64,000 nucleotides of DNA, taken from NCBI RefSeq assembly GCF_019175385.1, contig NC_083339.1:26317637-26381636 (forward strand), written 5' to 3'. Source of the DNA: Lycium barbarum. Its lineage: Eukaryota > Streptophyta > Magnoliopsida > Solanales > Solanaceae. The position numbers and the translations under genes are program-made. The notes beneath the pieces are model-generated. The model worked only from the letters and a program-made list of their open reading frames with translations, searched no databases and was not told the origin of the DNA. Below are positions 37,101-48,228 of the stretch, piece after piece; position 1 is the stretch's first letter; every line of letters starts with the position of its first letter.

Positions 37101-38019
37101 CTTAAAGGCAGTGTGAACCACTTGGCTTAGGATGGTCTTTTCAAGACACCTCAAAGAGGGGGCAGGGAAGAGTCAAGCCCAACTTGACTCATAGTATCTA
37201 CCCCCCAAATGAGGGGTGTCATGATCAACCTATAGACAGACTATGGGGGGCACTCTTGTCTTGAAGGTATATTGGCTTTCCTTAAATCCCATCATTTTAC
37301 TAAAGGGTTGGCGATAAAAAAGGCTAGAAAATTAGTCTGTTTAAAGGTCTAGAGCCACTTAAGAAGTCAAGAATAAGGGAACTGGTTATTTTAAGAAAAA
37401 TGATCTTTCTCTTTTGTTTCAAAAAGCAATGAACTAGTTTGAGGCTATTGACAATAAATGTCCTTGTTAGGATTTTAGGAAGTCTTAGTCTGTAAAAGAT
37501 TTGTTCTGAACTTTATGCCATTTCTTTTGAGGTTTGGTGACATACATAGTTGGTTGTTTCCCTTTTACTCCAAGTGACAACTTATATGAAATTTTATGAT
37601 GAATGTGTTCTTACTGATGTTGTACTAAAATAGAGGTTCTTTTCTGAGGTATTTTCTGAGAATATGAAGTTGTACAGTTTCAGCCACTTGATGCCGTTTG
37701 GACTAGACCTCTTGGTACTCCAATTCTGTTTTGATGATTATAAGTTATAGAATTTTTTCTCTTTGTCTACATCCTTCTAATGTATTTCTGTTATTACATT
37801 TAGGCAGCTCTATCTATTATTACATTTAGGCAGCTCTAACTTACTACTATGTGGTCAGCTGACATAGGAAATTAGTGAGTCATCTAGTTGAGAAATATGG
37901 GAATTAAGTTAGACTTGAATCAACCTTAGTTTATATATTTGGATACTGTTGTAAGAGACATGATTTGGTTAAGTAAAAGGGATAGCCTTAAGGTGTATAG
38001 CTAAACACATAAAGGTGTG

Positions 38020-38135
38020 GATATATACAGAATCTATACTGATTAATAAAGGAAAGGGAGTATATAAACATGATATACACTTGGTATACACATCCCATGT
38101 GTATATCATAGGTATACTGTGTATATATATATAAG
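38020..38135. repeat. GTATAC palindrome cluster 2 in LTR J
   Basis: Includes TATACACAT-CCC-ATGTGTATA, perfect 9-base arms, and several TATACAC words. The inverted copy has CATATACA-CTGAAA-TGTATATG at 55540-55561. Confidence 0.7.
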
Positions 38136-38591
38136 AAAATAGGCCAATCATAGGCAGTATGTATAATCAAATAAATGAGTATGATTTATTTATGCCACTT
38201 TTTTGACTAAGTACCTTGGACTATCATATTGTTTTATATGCCTCATTGTATTACCATACCTACCTTTGCCGTTGACATGATTTTAAATTTATTTTAATGT
38301 TACTTGTATGTTAACTACTCCCCGTGAGATAATGCTTGTGCAAAACTTTGAGACTTTGATTGTATACTATGGCAACACTGGTCTTGAGAGTTTGAGGAGG
38401 TTTGGGGGATAGGTCTAACCACTCCCCGATATCTAGCCATGCCTGGGGTTCATGAAACCCCTTGGAACTTGTGCGGTGTCGGAAATAAGGGTGGTGGCAA
38501 CCTTTTCTCACTGGTATGGTATGTGTTGGAGTTTCCAGTGAAGCAATAGTGTATGATCAAGTCTTTAGTTGTGTACTTGCAATCAAATGGG

Positions 38592-38622
38592 GATGTATAT
38601 GTATATGTATATGTATATGTAT
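38592..38622 (+). repeat. GTATAT hexamer repeat
   Basis: About five tandem GTATAT units. Confidence 0.85.
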
Positions 38623-39597
38623 GGTTATGTTAGTATTAGGTTCATCAAACATATACTAATTCGATTCCTTTTCTTTTTTACCCCTTCTCCTACTACACGA
38701 CCATTTGGGCCAGAGTTCAACCATCCTCTTGGGCCAATAGGAATATTCTTTCATAAATTGTAAAGTCCAAGAAAGGGAAAGGGAAGCTAGTATTATTGAA
38801 GGCCCATCCATGGGTGATAATGGCATGAAGGCCCAACCATGGGTAAAAATTATCTTTTAAGGGGTTTGGTACACCCCTAACACATCTCTCTTTCTCCTTA
38901 AATTTCAGTTTGACAGTTTCCTTTTTGGTTGAAATGTTGTATTTGTATGATTGTAAAAACTCATATTATTATTGGAATCATTTATGTTTGGACTAGGAAT
39001 CTTAGGTGAACGGTGCATACGCCGTTTAGTTCGACCTTAGGCCCCAACGCGATTTTCAAAACCTGAATTAACGTAAATATTTTCCAAAAGAGATTAAAAA
39101 CGCATAGAACAGTAAGGAAATAAAGAGGATCAGTTTTATCTTTACCAAAAAAAAATATATGTCTCATTTTTTCCCTCAAACCATGCTTTATCTTTTCAAA
39201 CCAAGAAAAACATTTTTTCCAGTTATAGGTTCAGTTTTCAAAGGTTCTTTGTCAGTCTAGGCAGAAAAATAGGTTTCAAAACTATGTGTAAATGATATGC
39301 TTTACAAAAAATGAGTTCTTTCTTTTTTAAACTAAAAATCAGGCATAAAAATGATTTCTAGGCATATGTATATGTAATGCACTTGTATCAAAACACACAC
39401 GTTTTTCTGGAAATAATTCAGGCAAAACAATACATTTTTTGAGGGCTAGGGCGCATCCCAAAGATTATATTTTTAGGCCCCACTTAGCCAATTTTTCCAG
39501 AAAAGAGATAGGTACAAATATATTTTGGGCTTAGCCCAACAATTGAAGAAAGACGTGAGATTATTTTGGGTCAGAATTCAACAGGTTATTTTTTCTA

Positions 39598-39603
<6 letters not shown>

Positions 39604-39628
<25 letters not shown>
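39604..39628 (+). repeat. Homopolymer of 25 G
   Basis: Uninterrupted G tract in LTR J; assembled length may be imprecise. Confidence 0.9.
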
Positions 39629-40352
39629 TTAGGAGGGGAGAACATAAGTATGGGCCAAAGCCCGTGTTAAATAACATGCTTAGGTTATAAATAATTTGGT
39701 TGTCAAAAATAAAAGGATCATAAGTCAATTGATTATATAAATCAACTCTTATAAATTAAATCCACTTAAGATATTTATAAACATAAAAAGTTTAGATAAG
39801 GGTGTTTTGAAAACGTACTAAACAGACTAACCCGAACCATGTATGAGTCTAGCATGAACCAATATTTTATCTCACAGTTTTTAAAGAAATTTTCTATCTT
39901 TACTAAAACCACTACTATCCTTATATATGAAAGGAGCTAATTTTATCCGGGTATTATAAATTGGGGCCTAAATGCCCTATATGTAAAGGAATATGTTCAA
40001 TTCTTTTAAAAAATGATATGCAAGAATGACAGACTTTTTTGAGAAAATAAACACCAAATAAACAGTTCATGCGAATACTCACACATTGGAATTCGAAGGT
40101 CAACCGTATAGTACGGATCCTTAATACTAGGGTGCTTAACACTTTCCCTAGGGGATTAATAGAATCCTTACCTAGAACTTTGGATTAAGAAGGATTTTTC
40201 ACGGCGTATGAATAAACCCTTCAAAACTGGTTTTCCTAATTTCCTAAAAATTAGGTGGCGACTATTTTAAAACAAAGTCTGAAAGAGCACCAACGATTTC
40301 GAAGTAGCTATTCCGAGCGCTAACCCCGTCCGCGAAAATGCGAACAGTCACA

Positions 40353-40372
40353 GATGACGACTCTACTGGGGA
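40353..40372 (+). promoter_or_regulatory. Primer-binding site of element J
   Basis: GATGACGACTCTACTGGGGA immediately after the LTR. This matches the tRNA-Arg-type site known from Ogre elements (core GGCGACTC...CTGGGGA) with one change, and differs clearly from the tRNA-Met sites of A, B, C and E. Confidence 0.75.
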
Positions 40373-40929
40373 CTTAAAGGTTCTAACCATAAGGATTCTA
40401 ATATAATGTGGGTATATTTGCTTCAACTAGTTATGCATTTACTTTCCCTCAATTACCAACTGTCATTGCATGCATATCATAACTCCGCCACTCCTGGCAT
40501 TTATTTTACATTTTGTTCCAAAGGCAACTTCGCGGAGCACGCGGTCATACCTTCACTATAAAACCAAAATATTTCTTTTGGAACCGTTGTGAGGCGGGTT
40601 GGGTTCGTGGTCGTCCAATAACCCAAATGGTTTAGACCCAGTTGTCCGCTCGGGTTGTCGGTCTTTTGTGAAAAGCCCACTCTAGTTAAACTGGGATAAA
40701 GCTAAGCCAAATCTCTACTGAACTACAGCATTCATACCTAGACGAGCTTTAAGTATCTCAGACCTACCTAAAGCTCATTAGGAGAGACCACCCTGTGTTC
40801 GGACGGTCTATGACCCAAAGAACACTCGCATTTCATTTATGTGTTATGTGGAAGCATGTTTGTGCCTATGTGATGAACCATTGACACCTGTGGGGATGGG
40901 GGAATCTTAACACTGTTCTATTTTGTAGA
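40373..40929 (+). other. Element J leader between PBS and ORF1
   Basis: Untranslated leader of about 560 bases. I see no ORF above 60 codons and no repeat. Confidence 0.55.
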
Positions 40930-42480
40930 TGGAAAGCCGCATCTGTTTTGACATAGTTGTCGAGGCTCCTGATTTATTGAGTTTTGTGGGAGTGGTTAGG
41001 TGATGCTCACAAAAAGACAAGTAGTTGTACTCTAGGTCACCTACCAGCTATCATGACAATGAAGGGTCATCCGAAACTAATAGAGGTGTTAGCCGGACAT
41101 TGGGACGATAAGAAAATGTTGTTCTTCTTCGTGAGATTGAGATGACCTTGACCTTGGAGGAGATTAGGGATGCCATAGACAGTAATGGAACCTGTCTAAG
41201 GAGACGGCACAAATCGGATTACTGCCTGTTATTTCCACAGAGGCCCACAGTCGGCCAAATCATGAAGTTTGTTGCATTGACAGAGGCACCCTGGGCCCGA
41301 GAACCCACTGTAGCCTTTAGAGATTTGAATCGGAGATTCGGGGATGTCACCGGGTATACTCTGTATCAGAGGGAGTTCAAGAGCAGAGTATAGTGGGAAG
41401 CTGTTAGGCCTTTGGCATTCGCCATAGCCTAGGGTGGGAAGTTGTTAGGCCTTTGGCGTTCGCCATAGCCTTACTAGGCACTATGGTGTTTTCCCAGGAC
41501 GAATCATTGGCCATAGACACCCGAGTGATCTAATTATCCTACGCTATCTTCTATCGTATAAACAAGGACCAGAAAATGAGGTATTTTGACCTGGCACCCA
41601 TTATTCTGGTGGACATTTTCCAGGCTTTAGACAAATGCCGAAATCACTTCCAATACTTTGGAGGATGTAGCATGAATATACAATGGTGGATTATCAAACA
41701 CATCAACATAGATAAGGAAGTCCAGTATCTGAGCAATCACAACAGGATAGACCGTCTTACAAATTATTGCCCGAACCTTGGTTACATGTCCAAAGGGGCG
41801 TGGGAGGCTTCTTTGAGGAATTGACGGAAGATAGGATCCAGTGGATGTTTCCCGACTTCATATCGCAAATTATGGTGGTTCGGGGTAAGAACTGTCCTTT
41901 TGTGCCGTTAGCAGGGGTTCGAGAAATTCGTCCTTATTATCCATCTCGGGTTTTAAGGCAATTTGCTAGGAGGCAAAGGATACCTTGGGTAGGAAATCCT
42001 GAGCAGTTCATCATTGAGCACACAAAGTAGAAGATCAAGAACGCCGGGATGATTCTCAGAGAATGGAATAGTCGCGTAAGTTGGGGTCCAGATACTTTAG
42101 CTCTAGACAGGTCCGAGGCAGGGTGTGACCTAGAGTATCACGAATGGCTACAGGGAAACTTGGCCCGTGCATCCATCCCAAGGCCTACACTTCCTCATGA
42201 TGCCTAAGAAGAAGAGCGTCTGAAGGAATGTTTGGAAAGCACGAAAGAGCACTTAGTCAAGATTTTAGAAGAAAAAGATCCGGTGATAATCAGGATGGAA
42301 ATGTACCAAGCGCGGCTTCATATTCAGACCACCCTTTGGAGGGTGAAAAAGGCCCAGACAAGCCAGGCCTCGACAACAGCCACTGGAGGAGAACCCTGCA
42401 GATTTACTGCTTTATATCAAGCCCCATGTCGGCTTCATCATCTTTGTAATCCCTTCGGGGAAGATATTTTTATTTATTAA
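40930..42480 (+). pseudogene. Element J ORF1, DUF7745-like protein of unknown function, disrupted
   Basis: Ogre elements carry an extra ORF upstream of gag whose role is unknown. Here the reading starts near 40930, shifts frame near 41000 and again near 41120, and contains HPKLIEVLAGHWDDKKMLFF, EMTLTLEEIRDAI, TEDRIQWMFPDF and the segment FVPLAGVREIRPYYPSRVLR, which resembles the PL-G---I-Y-P----RQ pattern of the plant DUF7745/mobile-domain-like family. The C-terminal part (about 42190-42400) is Lys/Glu-rich and probably coiled coil. A 41-bp tandem duplication at 41393-41474 breaks the frame, and a TAG ends the reading near 42030. The DUF assignment is by recognition. Confidence 0.65.
41393..41474 (+). 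repeat. 41-bp tandem duplication in ORF1
   Basis: GTGGGAAGCTGTTAGGCCTT begins at 41393 and its near copy at 41434. Forty-one is not a multiple of three, so the duplication itself shifts the frame. Confidence 0.85.
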
Positions 42481-44633
42481 CGAATGATGATTTTTCGGGG
42501 CAATGATTCACTTTCACAAATGGCACTTGCAAGTTTCAAGCGATTAAGAGAGCCTTAACTCAAAAAGGCTTTAGGAACGCGAATAGTATAAATATCTGCC
42601 ATTACATGAATGCTTTCTATGTGCTTCACATACTTGTTTGCTATGTGTGTTGTCATATATTAAGGCTTGAATACATTTGATCCGATGATCTAAAACTACT
42701 TACCAAAAGAAAAAAAACCAATGCTTAAAAACATACCTAAATTTATCCCCATTAAAAGGTTGAAATGCGATGGCAAACCGAGGAGAAGAAGAAGCTGAAA
42801 TGTTGAGAGACAAGGTGCTACAGATGGAGAAGCACCTCCAAGAAATAGGGAGGAAAATTGAGGAAGTGGACAGATTGCTAGAGATGGTTGGGAACCCGCC
42901 AGAGGCCATACCCCAAGAACAATACTATGGGAACGTCCTGAATGAGTAAAGTATTTAATGCTAAATTATATACCTTTAGAGAGAAGGCCTATGATGCCTA
43001 GAGAAGGAACTTCGGGAGGAGTAAACGGAAGCCAAGGAGCTAGATCAGACCCGTGGGTGACAGAATCAGACCCGTAAGAGGAGTCGGAGCCTCAATAGGA
43101 ACCCGTTATGGAAGAAGGACTAGGAGAGGGAGAGAAAGAGCCTCAAGATATGGACGAGGAGGAATTAGAGCCCGTTAACATAGAGGCTGAGAGAGAGGAA
43201 GAACCACTTGAGATATTCCCTGAGATTGCAGAAGAGGAGAATGATGCCAATGAGGAATCTGACTACTATGCCCCAACAAACGAGGGATCTGATTTCTATG
43301 CACCCTCACCCATGCTGGTACCCACAACCTCCACTATGGCGTCAGAGATTTTGTAAGGGCAGGCCCTTCTGAACCCGCCTAGTGGGGAATAGCTTTCAAA
43401 GCCCATTCCTCTGCATTCAAAGTGGCTCCGCAGCCCATCACCTATAAGGAGGTATACAAAATGATGGTTGCCATAGGAGTGTCTTGCACCACCAGAGCTA
43501 GGTAACCGCCACCCGAGTTGGTGTACACATACAAAAGGTGCCCGTTTCACCACAACCAGGCTAGTCATACCCTGAATGAGTGTCTGGGGTTGAGGAGAAG
43601 AATTTGTAGCCTCATTGATGATAGGATCATTGCGACGTTGTGGGGGCCACACACCCTACTAATCCATGACCCTATTATCCGCAGAGAAGGAGTCACTACT
43701 AGTACTCAAATCTGGCAGTATGATTTCACGATCTTCGAGGAATGGTATGCTCGCATATTCTGACCTCTGGCTAGTCTAAGGAAGATTAGGCTCGTGGAAC
43801 CTGCCCACAAGCCCGCGCCATTAAGGTCAAACAAGAACAACTTTTCCCTGTATCATACGGGAGCTATGGGGCACGACATAGAAGAGTGCCATGCATTCAA
43901 GCTTGAACTTGAGCACAAGATCAGTACAGGAAAGATCTTGGTCATTTTACCAGCACAGTACTGAGATGAAAGCAAAATGAGAGTGCGAGTTCGTAAGGAC
44001 AGCGACTCACGGAACTATATTTTTGGGTAGATATTAGGTGTCCTCATTTTTTACACATAAAAAGTTTCCCCCTCCCCCATAAATATTGTAAGTAATCGCA
44101 CTGACCTGACGTCCCTATGGAGGGATACGTGGGAAGCCCTAGTCGGGCCTGGTCTAGGGATGTCTTTAGCTAAGTTTAGCCTAAAACAAACTATGATAGG
44201 GCCTGACTTCCCCTTGTGGGATACGTAGTCTACGTAAGACTCACCCTCCATAATATAAATTATAATCCCCCCCCCCCCCCCACCCCATTTGTTTGATTTC
44301 TGCAATAGGGAAGGGTTTGCCAAAGTAAGTCAACCATAAAAGCCCAATGAACCAAGCTCCACCCAAACATCAAAGGCCTATGAACATACGAACCTTTAGG
44401 ATAAAGGATCAAAAGTGTTCAAGCTTAATAGATGACTTTGTATGCTATATGCGCTTTAAATATATATATGTGATATTTTTCCTTTATATTTTTTGATAAG
44501 TAGCTAACTTTGTCTACCGCTGAGTTATTCTTGTCTTATAGAACGAGGCCGATTAGCGTAGTACTAAAAGCCGGCATACTTCACAAGATCCAAAGCCGCG
44601 TTAGCATCCCTCCCAGACAAAGGCAAAGAGAAG
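42481..44633 (+). pseudogene. Spacer between ORF1 and gag with coiled-coil and zinc-finger-like fragments
   Basis: At 42771-42948 a reading MANRGEEEAEMLRDKVLQME shows a heptad-like pattern. At 43108-43355 there is a Glu-rich reading of 82 codons. At about 43530-43620 CPFHHNQASHTLNEC followed by LRRRICSLIDD, and at about 43850-43965 YHTGAMGHDIEECHAFK, both look like the C-x2-H ... H-x4-C module of Tat-lineage gag. The rest (43970-44630) is untranslated with a C tract. These may be parts of an older gag or of a longer ORF1; I cannot decide. Confidence 0.5.
44267..44281 (+). repeat. Homopolymer of 15 C
   Basis: Uninterrupted C tract in the ORF1-gag spacer of element J. Confidence 0.9.
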
Positions 44634-46380
44634 ATGATTGGTTCCCCCGATAACGAAAATGAGCTCGCTCTCCGTGACGGAGATGCCCAAGACCCACAAG
44701 AAGTATCATTTCAAGAAGATGTGATTGCAATATTACTGACTGCCGATACGGCTTTCCAAGAAAAGGTAGCTAGGAATTAGGCAACAAATACGGGCAAGGC
44801 CTCGACAGAGGAAAGAAAGCCTCCTCCTCCGTTCCTTTCGTTGAGCTCACCAATGCCCGATCACTTTCCTATATACCCACCAGAAACCATCGACCTCCAC
44901 TAAGCTCCACCAACCCAAACCATGCTGGTCCTTCTTACCATACTCCTCCACTAACAAAATACACTCAATTCCCACGGACCACTCACTCAGTTCCTTCTTA
45001 CCAAGTTCCTCAGCCTATTTTCATTAATCCGGCAAGCCAATTACTTGCTCCAGCTCCACAAACTGGGCAGACCACCATTGCCCCGCTCAACCATACCACC
45101 TACTAGGTCTCATTCTTCACTCCCAACATCCCCAACAAATTTTTCCCAGGGCATAAAGAGCTAGAACATTATGAAGAAATGAAAAAGGCCTAGAGGGCCG
45201 AGCAGGATAAGTGCAAAAAAGATATGGGGAAAACGATGGAGAAATTACTAGAGAAATCCAACAAGTCTGCAAGAAAGGCTACAAGCCTCAGATACGATGA
45301 CTTGTGCATGCACCCAGATTTGGACCTGCCAGAAGGGTTCAAGATCCCAAAATTTAAGATGTTCAATGGGATAGGGAATCCTAAGGCACACCTCCGATCC
45401 TAGTGCGACCAATTGGTCGGAGTAAAGAAAAATAAACCTCTAATCATGCGACTATTTAGTCGTAGTTTGACTGGAGAAGCCGCTGAATGGTTCGCACCTC
45501 AAGAAATGCGTCAATGGCACAACTGAGAGGACAAGGCAGAATCCTCATGCAAAGATTTTGCTTTAATGTCGAAACAGTACCAGACAGCTATTACCTTGAA
45601 AAGGTCAAGCAAAAATCAACGAAAAACTACAGAGAGTTTGCCAGTAGATGGAGGGCCGAGGCAGCCCCTGTGCAGCCACTAATGTGTGAGGGAGAGCTAG
45701 TCTCTATGTTCATCAGATCCCAGGAGCCAGATTTCTGCAACAGAATGCTGTCCACGGCTTGAAGACCATTTGCTGAATTTGTCAACATGGGAAAGGCTAT
45801 AAAAGATGGTCTCAAATCCAGGAAAATAGTTAGTGACTTTAACAAGGCATCTGGACAAGCTACTGCATGAATCTTCCGCAAGAAGAAAGAGGACGTGGCA
45901 AGCATATCCCAAATAACTGCGCCCATCATAAACTACTCCTCACCTACCTATAATCCAACACTTGTGTATTACGCACAACCAAGCTTCACCACCGCTGTAC
46001 CAACTTACACGGCCCCGCCTAGTGTCCGCATATTCGCTCCCATTTACCAAGCACCACCTCAATAAAATTACTGCCCACTACCAAATAACCCACCACAAGC
46101 ATATCAACCACCTCAACATTATCAAAATCAACCACCACCCCCAACATACAATGCTTCACGTCCTGCTTTCTAGAAGAGGCCAGTAAGAGAATTCACAATG
46201 CTCATTGAGCCAAGGTCTCAACACTTCGAAAGGTCCACCTGATGCCAGCACAGCTGGGGACCAGATTTTACATGGCTGATCAGACTTGTGCCTATCATTC
46301 ATAAGGAAATGGGCACACCACAGAGGACTATGTAAATCTCAAACATAAAATCCAGGATCTGTTCGACAAAAGGAAAATCA
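44634..46380 (+). pseudogene. gag: Element J gag, disrupted
   Basis: Structural protein that would form the particle. The ATG at 44634 opens MIGSPDNENELALRDGDAQD, stopped by TAG near 44778. A Pro-rich reading follows in other frames. Capsid sequence runs from about 45330: KFKMFNGIGNPKAHLRS, LMRLFSRSLTGEAAEWF-like residues, then after a frameshift the ORF at 45487-45764 with REFASRWRAEAAPVQP. Next come Gln/Pro-rich readings (45960-46170) and a zinc module DQTCAYHS-stop-GNGHTTEDY near 46280-46330, in which the last Cys has become Tyr. Family recognition is strong; function is lost. Confidence 0.75.
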
Positions 46381-46382
46381 TT

Positions 46383-48041
46383 TTGGAAACCGCAGCTTCT
46401 AATGTGAACACGAATCCGTTACCTAATCATGGAAACAACGGAGTCCATGTAATTGAGAGGAATGAGGACTGGGAAGATTGCAGAGCATTAATCCCTGAAG
46501 TAGTCGAATCCCTGGAACGCACAGTAGCCTCCCTCACACTCCAGGAGCGCCCTAATTTCAAGGTTTTGGTCCCAGCGCCAGGAGCCACGAAAGCTACATC
46601 GAGGTTCAAAACCTTGATTCCAACGCCCGTGATAGCACGGATATCAGAACAAATTACTCTCACACCTTAAAAGCCAATCACCATACAAACAGCCATGGCT
46701 CAGGGCAAGACCTGCTCGGGGAGGTGTTACACTCCTGAAAAGTTAGCTCAGAATGCTACAAGGAAAGAACGCCCCCAAAAGAGGGCAATAACTGAAGGAG
46801 AAGCTGAAGATTTCTGGCGGCGCAAGCAATAAAAAGACTACTCCATCAATGAGCATTTGAAGAAAACACCGACACAAATATCAGTTTTGTCATTGCTAGC
46901 CAGCTCCTCATCGCACAGGCAGGCCCTCATGAGAGTGTTGGATGATGCACATATACCAGCCGGTACGAGTAGCGAAAATTTGGCTGGGCTGGTTGCACAC
47001 ATCATCAGAGAACAAAAAATCTGCTTCTCCAAAAGAAGGAACCTCTTATAACAGGGCTCTTAACATCATCATGGAATACGGAGGCAAGGCAATAGGAAAA
47101 GTGCTTGTGGATAATGGATCGGGCCTCAATGTCTGCCTTAACGCCACATTAACACAGCTCAGCTACGATATGAGCAAAATCCGCCAAACATCAGGGAGTT
47201 CGATGGATCCCATAGTGATTCCCTGGGAGAAGTAGACCTACAGATCCAAGTCGGGCTTGCCTCTTTCACAGCAGAATTCCAAGTCATGATAATCACTTTC
47301 AACTACAATATGCTCTTGGGAAGGCCCTGGATACACTCCGCCGGCGCAATCCCATCAACTCTACTCCAAGCCATAAAATGGCAGGGACGGGAAATTATAG
47401 TGGCAGCGGAGAAGGATATTCAGAAGTATCCTTACACCATCGTTCCTGTGATCGAGGGGAGTCCTCACTTACTAAACTTTCATATGGTGGAACACTTTGG
47501 GGCCACTCATGCGGAGGAAGAGGTCGATCAACCTATGAATACAGTCTATAAGATGATTGCTTCCACCATGCTAAGAAGTTGTTTTGAAACAGGAAAGGGT
47601 CTAGGAAGGGACCTCGAAGGGATAACAGAGCCCTTACCAATCCCAAAAGAAAATTACCACTTTGGTCTAAGATATACTCCCAGCGAAAAGGAGCTCACAA
47701 AGGCTATCAGGAGAGAACCCAGAGCAAGGAGTTTACCTCGTCCAATTCCGAGTATGTACCAGTCATTTCCCAGAAAGATGCCAATGCTAAATGAAAAAGA
47801 AACTGATGGGAGTCTCGAGTCGCTGTTCCAAGAAGAGGGATGGTACGCGGTCATTGAAGAATGTTTGGAGACACCCAACATACGCAGTCTGAGGCTAGAA
47901 GAGTGCCTGAACAATTATATATCCACCCCCTCTTGGCTTCTTAGTCGACAGATGGATTTTCTTAAAACCCTTTTGCTAAAAGTAGCGACATCGGCTGAGG
48001 CCCGAATGATCGCCTTTTCAAAATTGCGTTGTGATGTTTAA
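46383..48041 (+). pseudogene. Element J aspartic protease and G-patch-like region
   Basis: The retropepsin active site is VLVDNGSGLNV with its Asp codon at 47109; the flap and C-terminal hydrophobic signature LLGRPWIHSAG is at 47310-47343. A frameshift near 47200 separates the two. Downstream the longest ORF of the window (47286-48041, 251 codons) carries MLRSCFETGKGLGRDLEGI (about 47566-47622), a G-patch-like glycine motif common in Tat polyproteins. The reading ends at a TAA at 48039, just before the probable intron. The protease would mature Gag-Pol; it cannot here because of the frameshift. Confidence 0.78.
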
Positions 48042-48228
48042 AATGGAAATGGTCCGATGTTGTTCCGAACCAAGACCACAATTGTAATCAATTACTTTTT
48101 AATTAATGAAAAGCCTCGATTTACATAAAACTGCTACCTTTACCATATAATAAGAACTAAAGTTTTCTAACTAACTACGTGTAATAAATAATAATAAACC
48201 TAAATTTACTTTGCCTTGCCTTTTCAGT
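48042..48228 (+). other. Probable intron between protease and RT (Ogre-type)
   Basis: AT-rich, stop-filled gap. It contains CTAACTAAC (branch-point-like, about 48169-48177) and ends in a pyrimidine-rich TTGCCTTGCCTTTTCAG with CAG at 48226-48228, after which the pol reading resumes. Ogre elements are known to splice an intron at this place. I could not fix the donor; it lies upstream, perhaps within the end of the preceding ORF. Confidence 0.5.

Larger units (their letters stand above)
33094..40352 (+). repeat. Element J 5' LTR (7259 bp)
   Basis: Starts TGTTGGCACCTAATTTTTG and ends CGAACAGTCACA just before the PBS. The reverse-oriented copy at 53814-59446 aligns at its start, at the GTATAC clusters, at a GTCCCACATCGA segment (about 34597) and near its end. 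J is about 1.6 kb longer than that copy, so one has an insertion or the other a deletion between 34.6 and 40.3 kb. No gene within; homopolymers at 34153 and 39604. Confidence 0.8.

Noticed and set aside
43296..43652. 118-codon minus-strand ORF
   Set aside because: Antisense to the spacer with gag-like zinc modules of element J; no domain in this frame.
47286..48041. Longest ORF in the window (251 codons) as a host gene
   Set aside because: It carries the retropepsin end LLGRPWIH and the G-patch-like motif and lies in frame order within element J.
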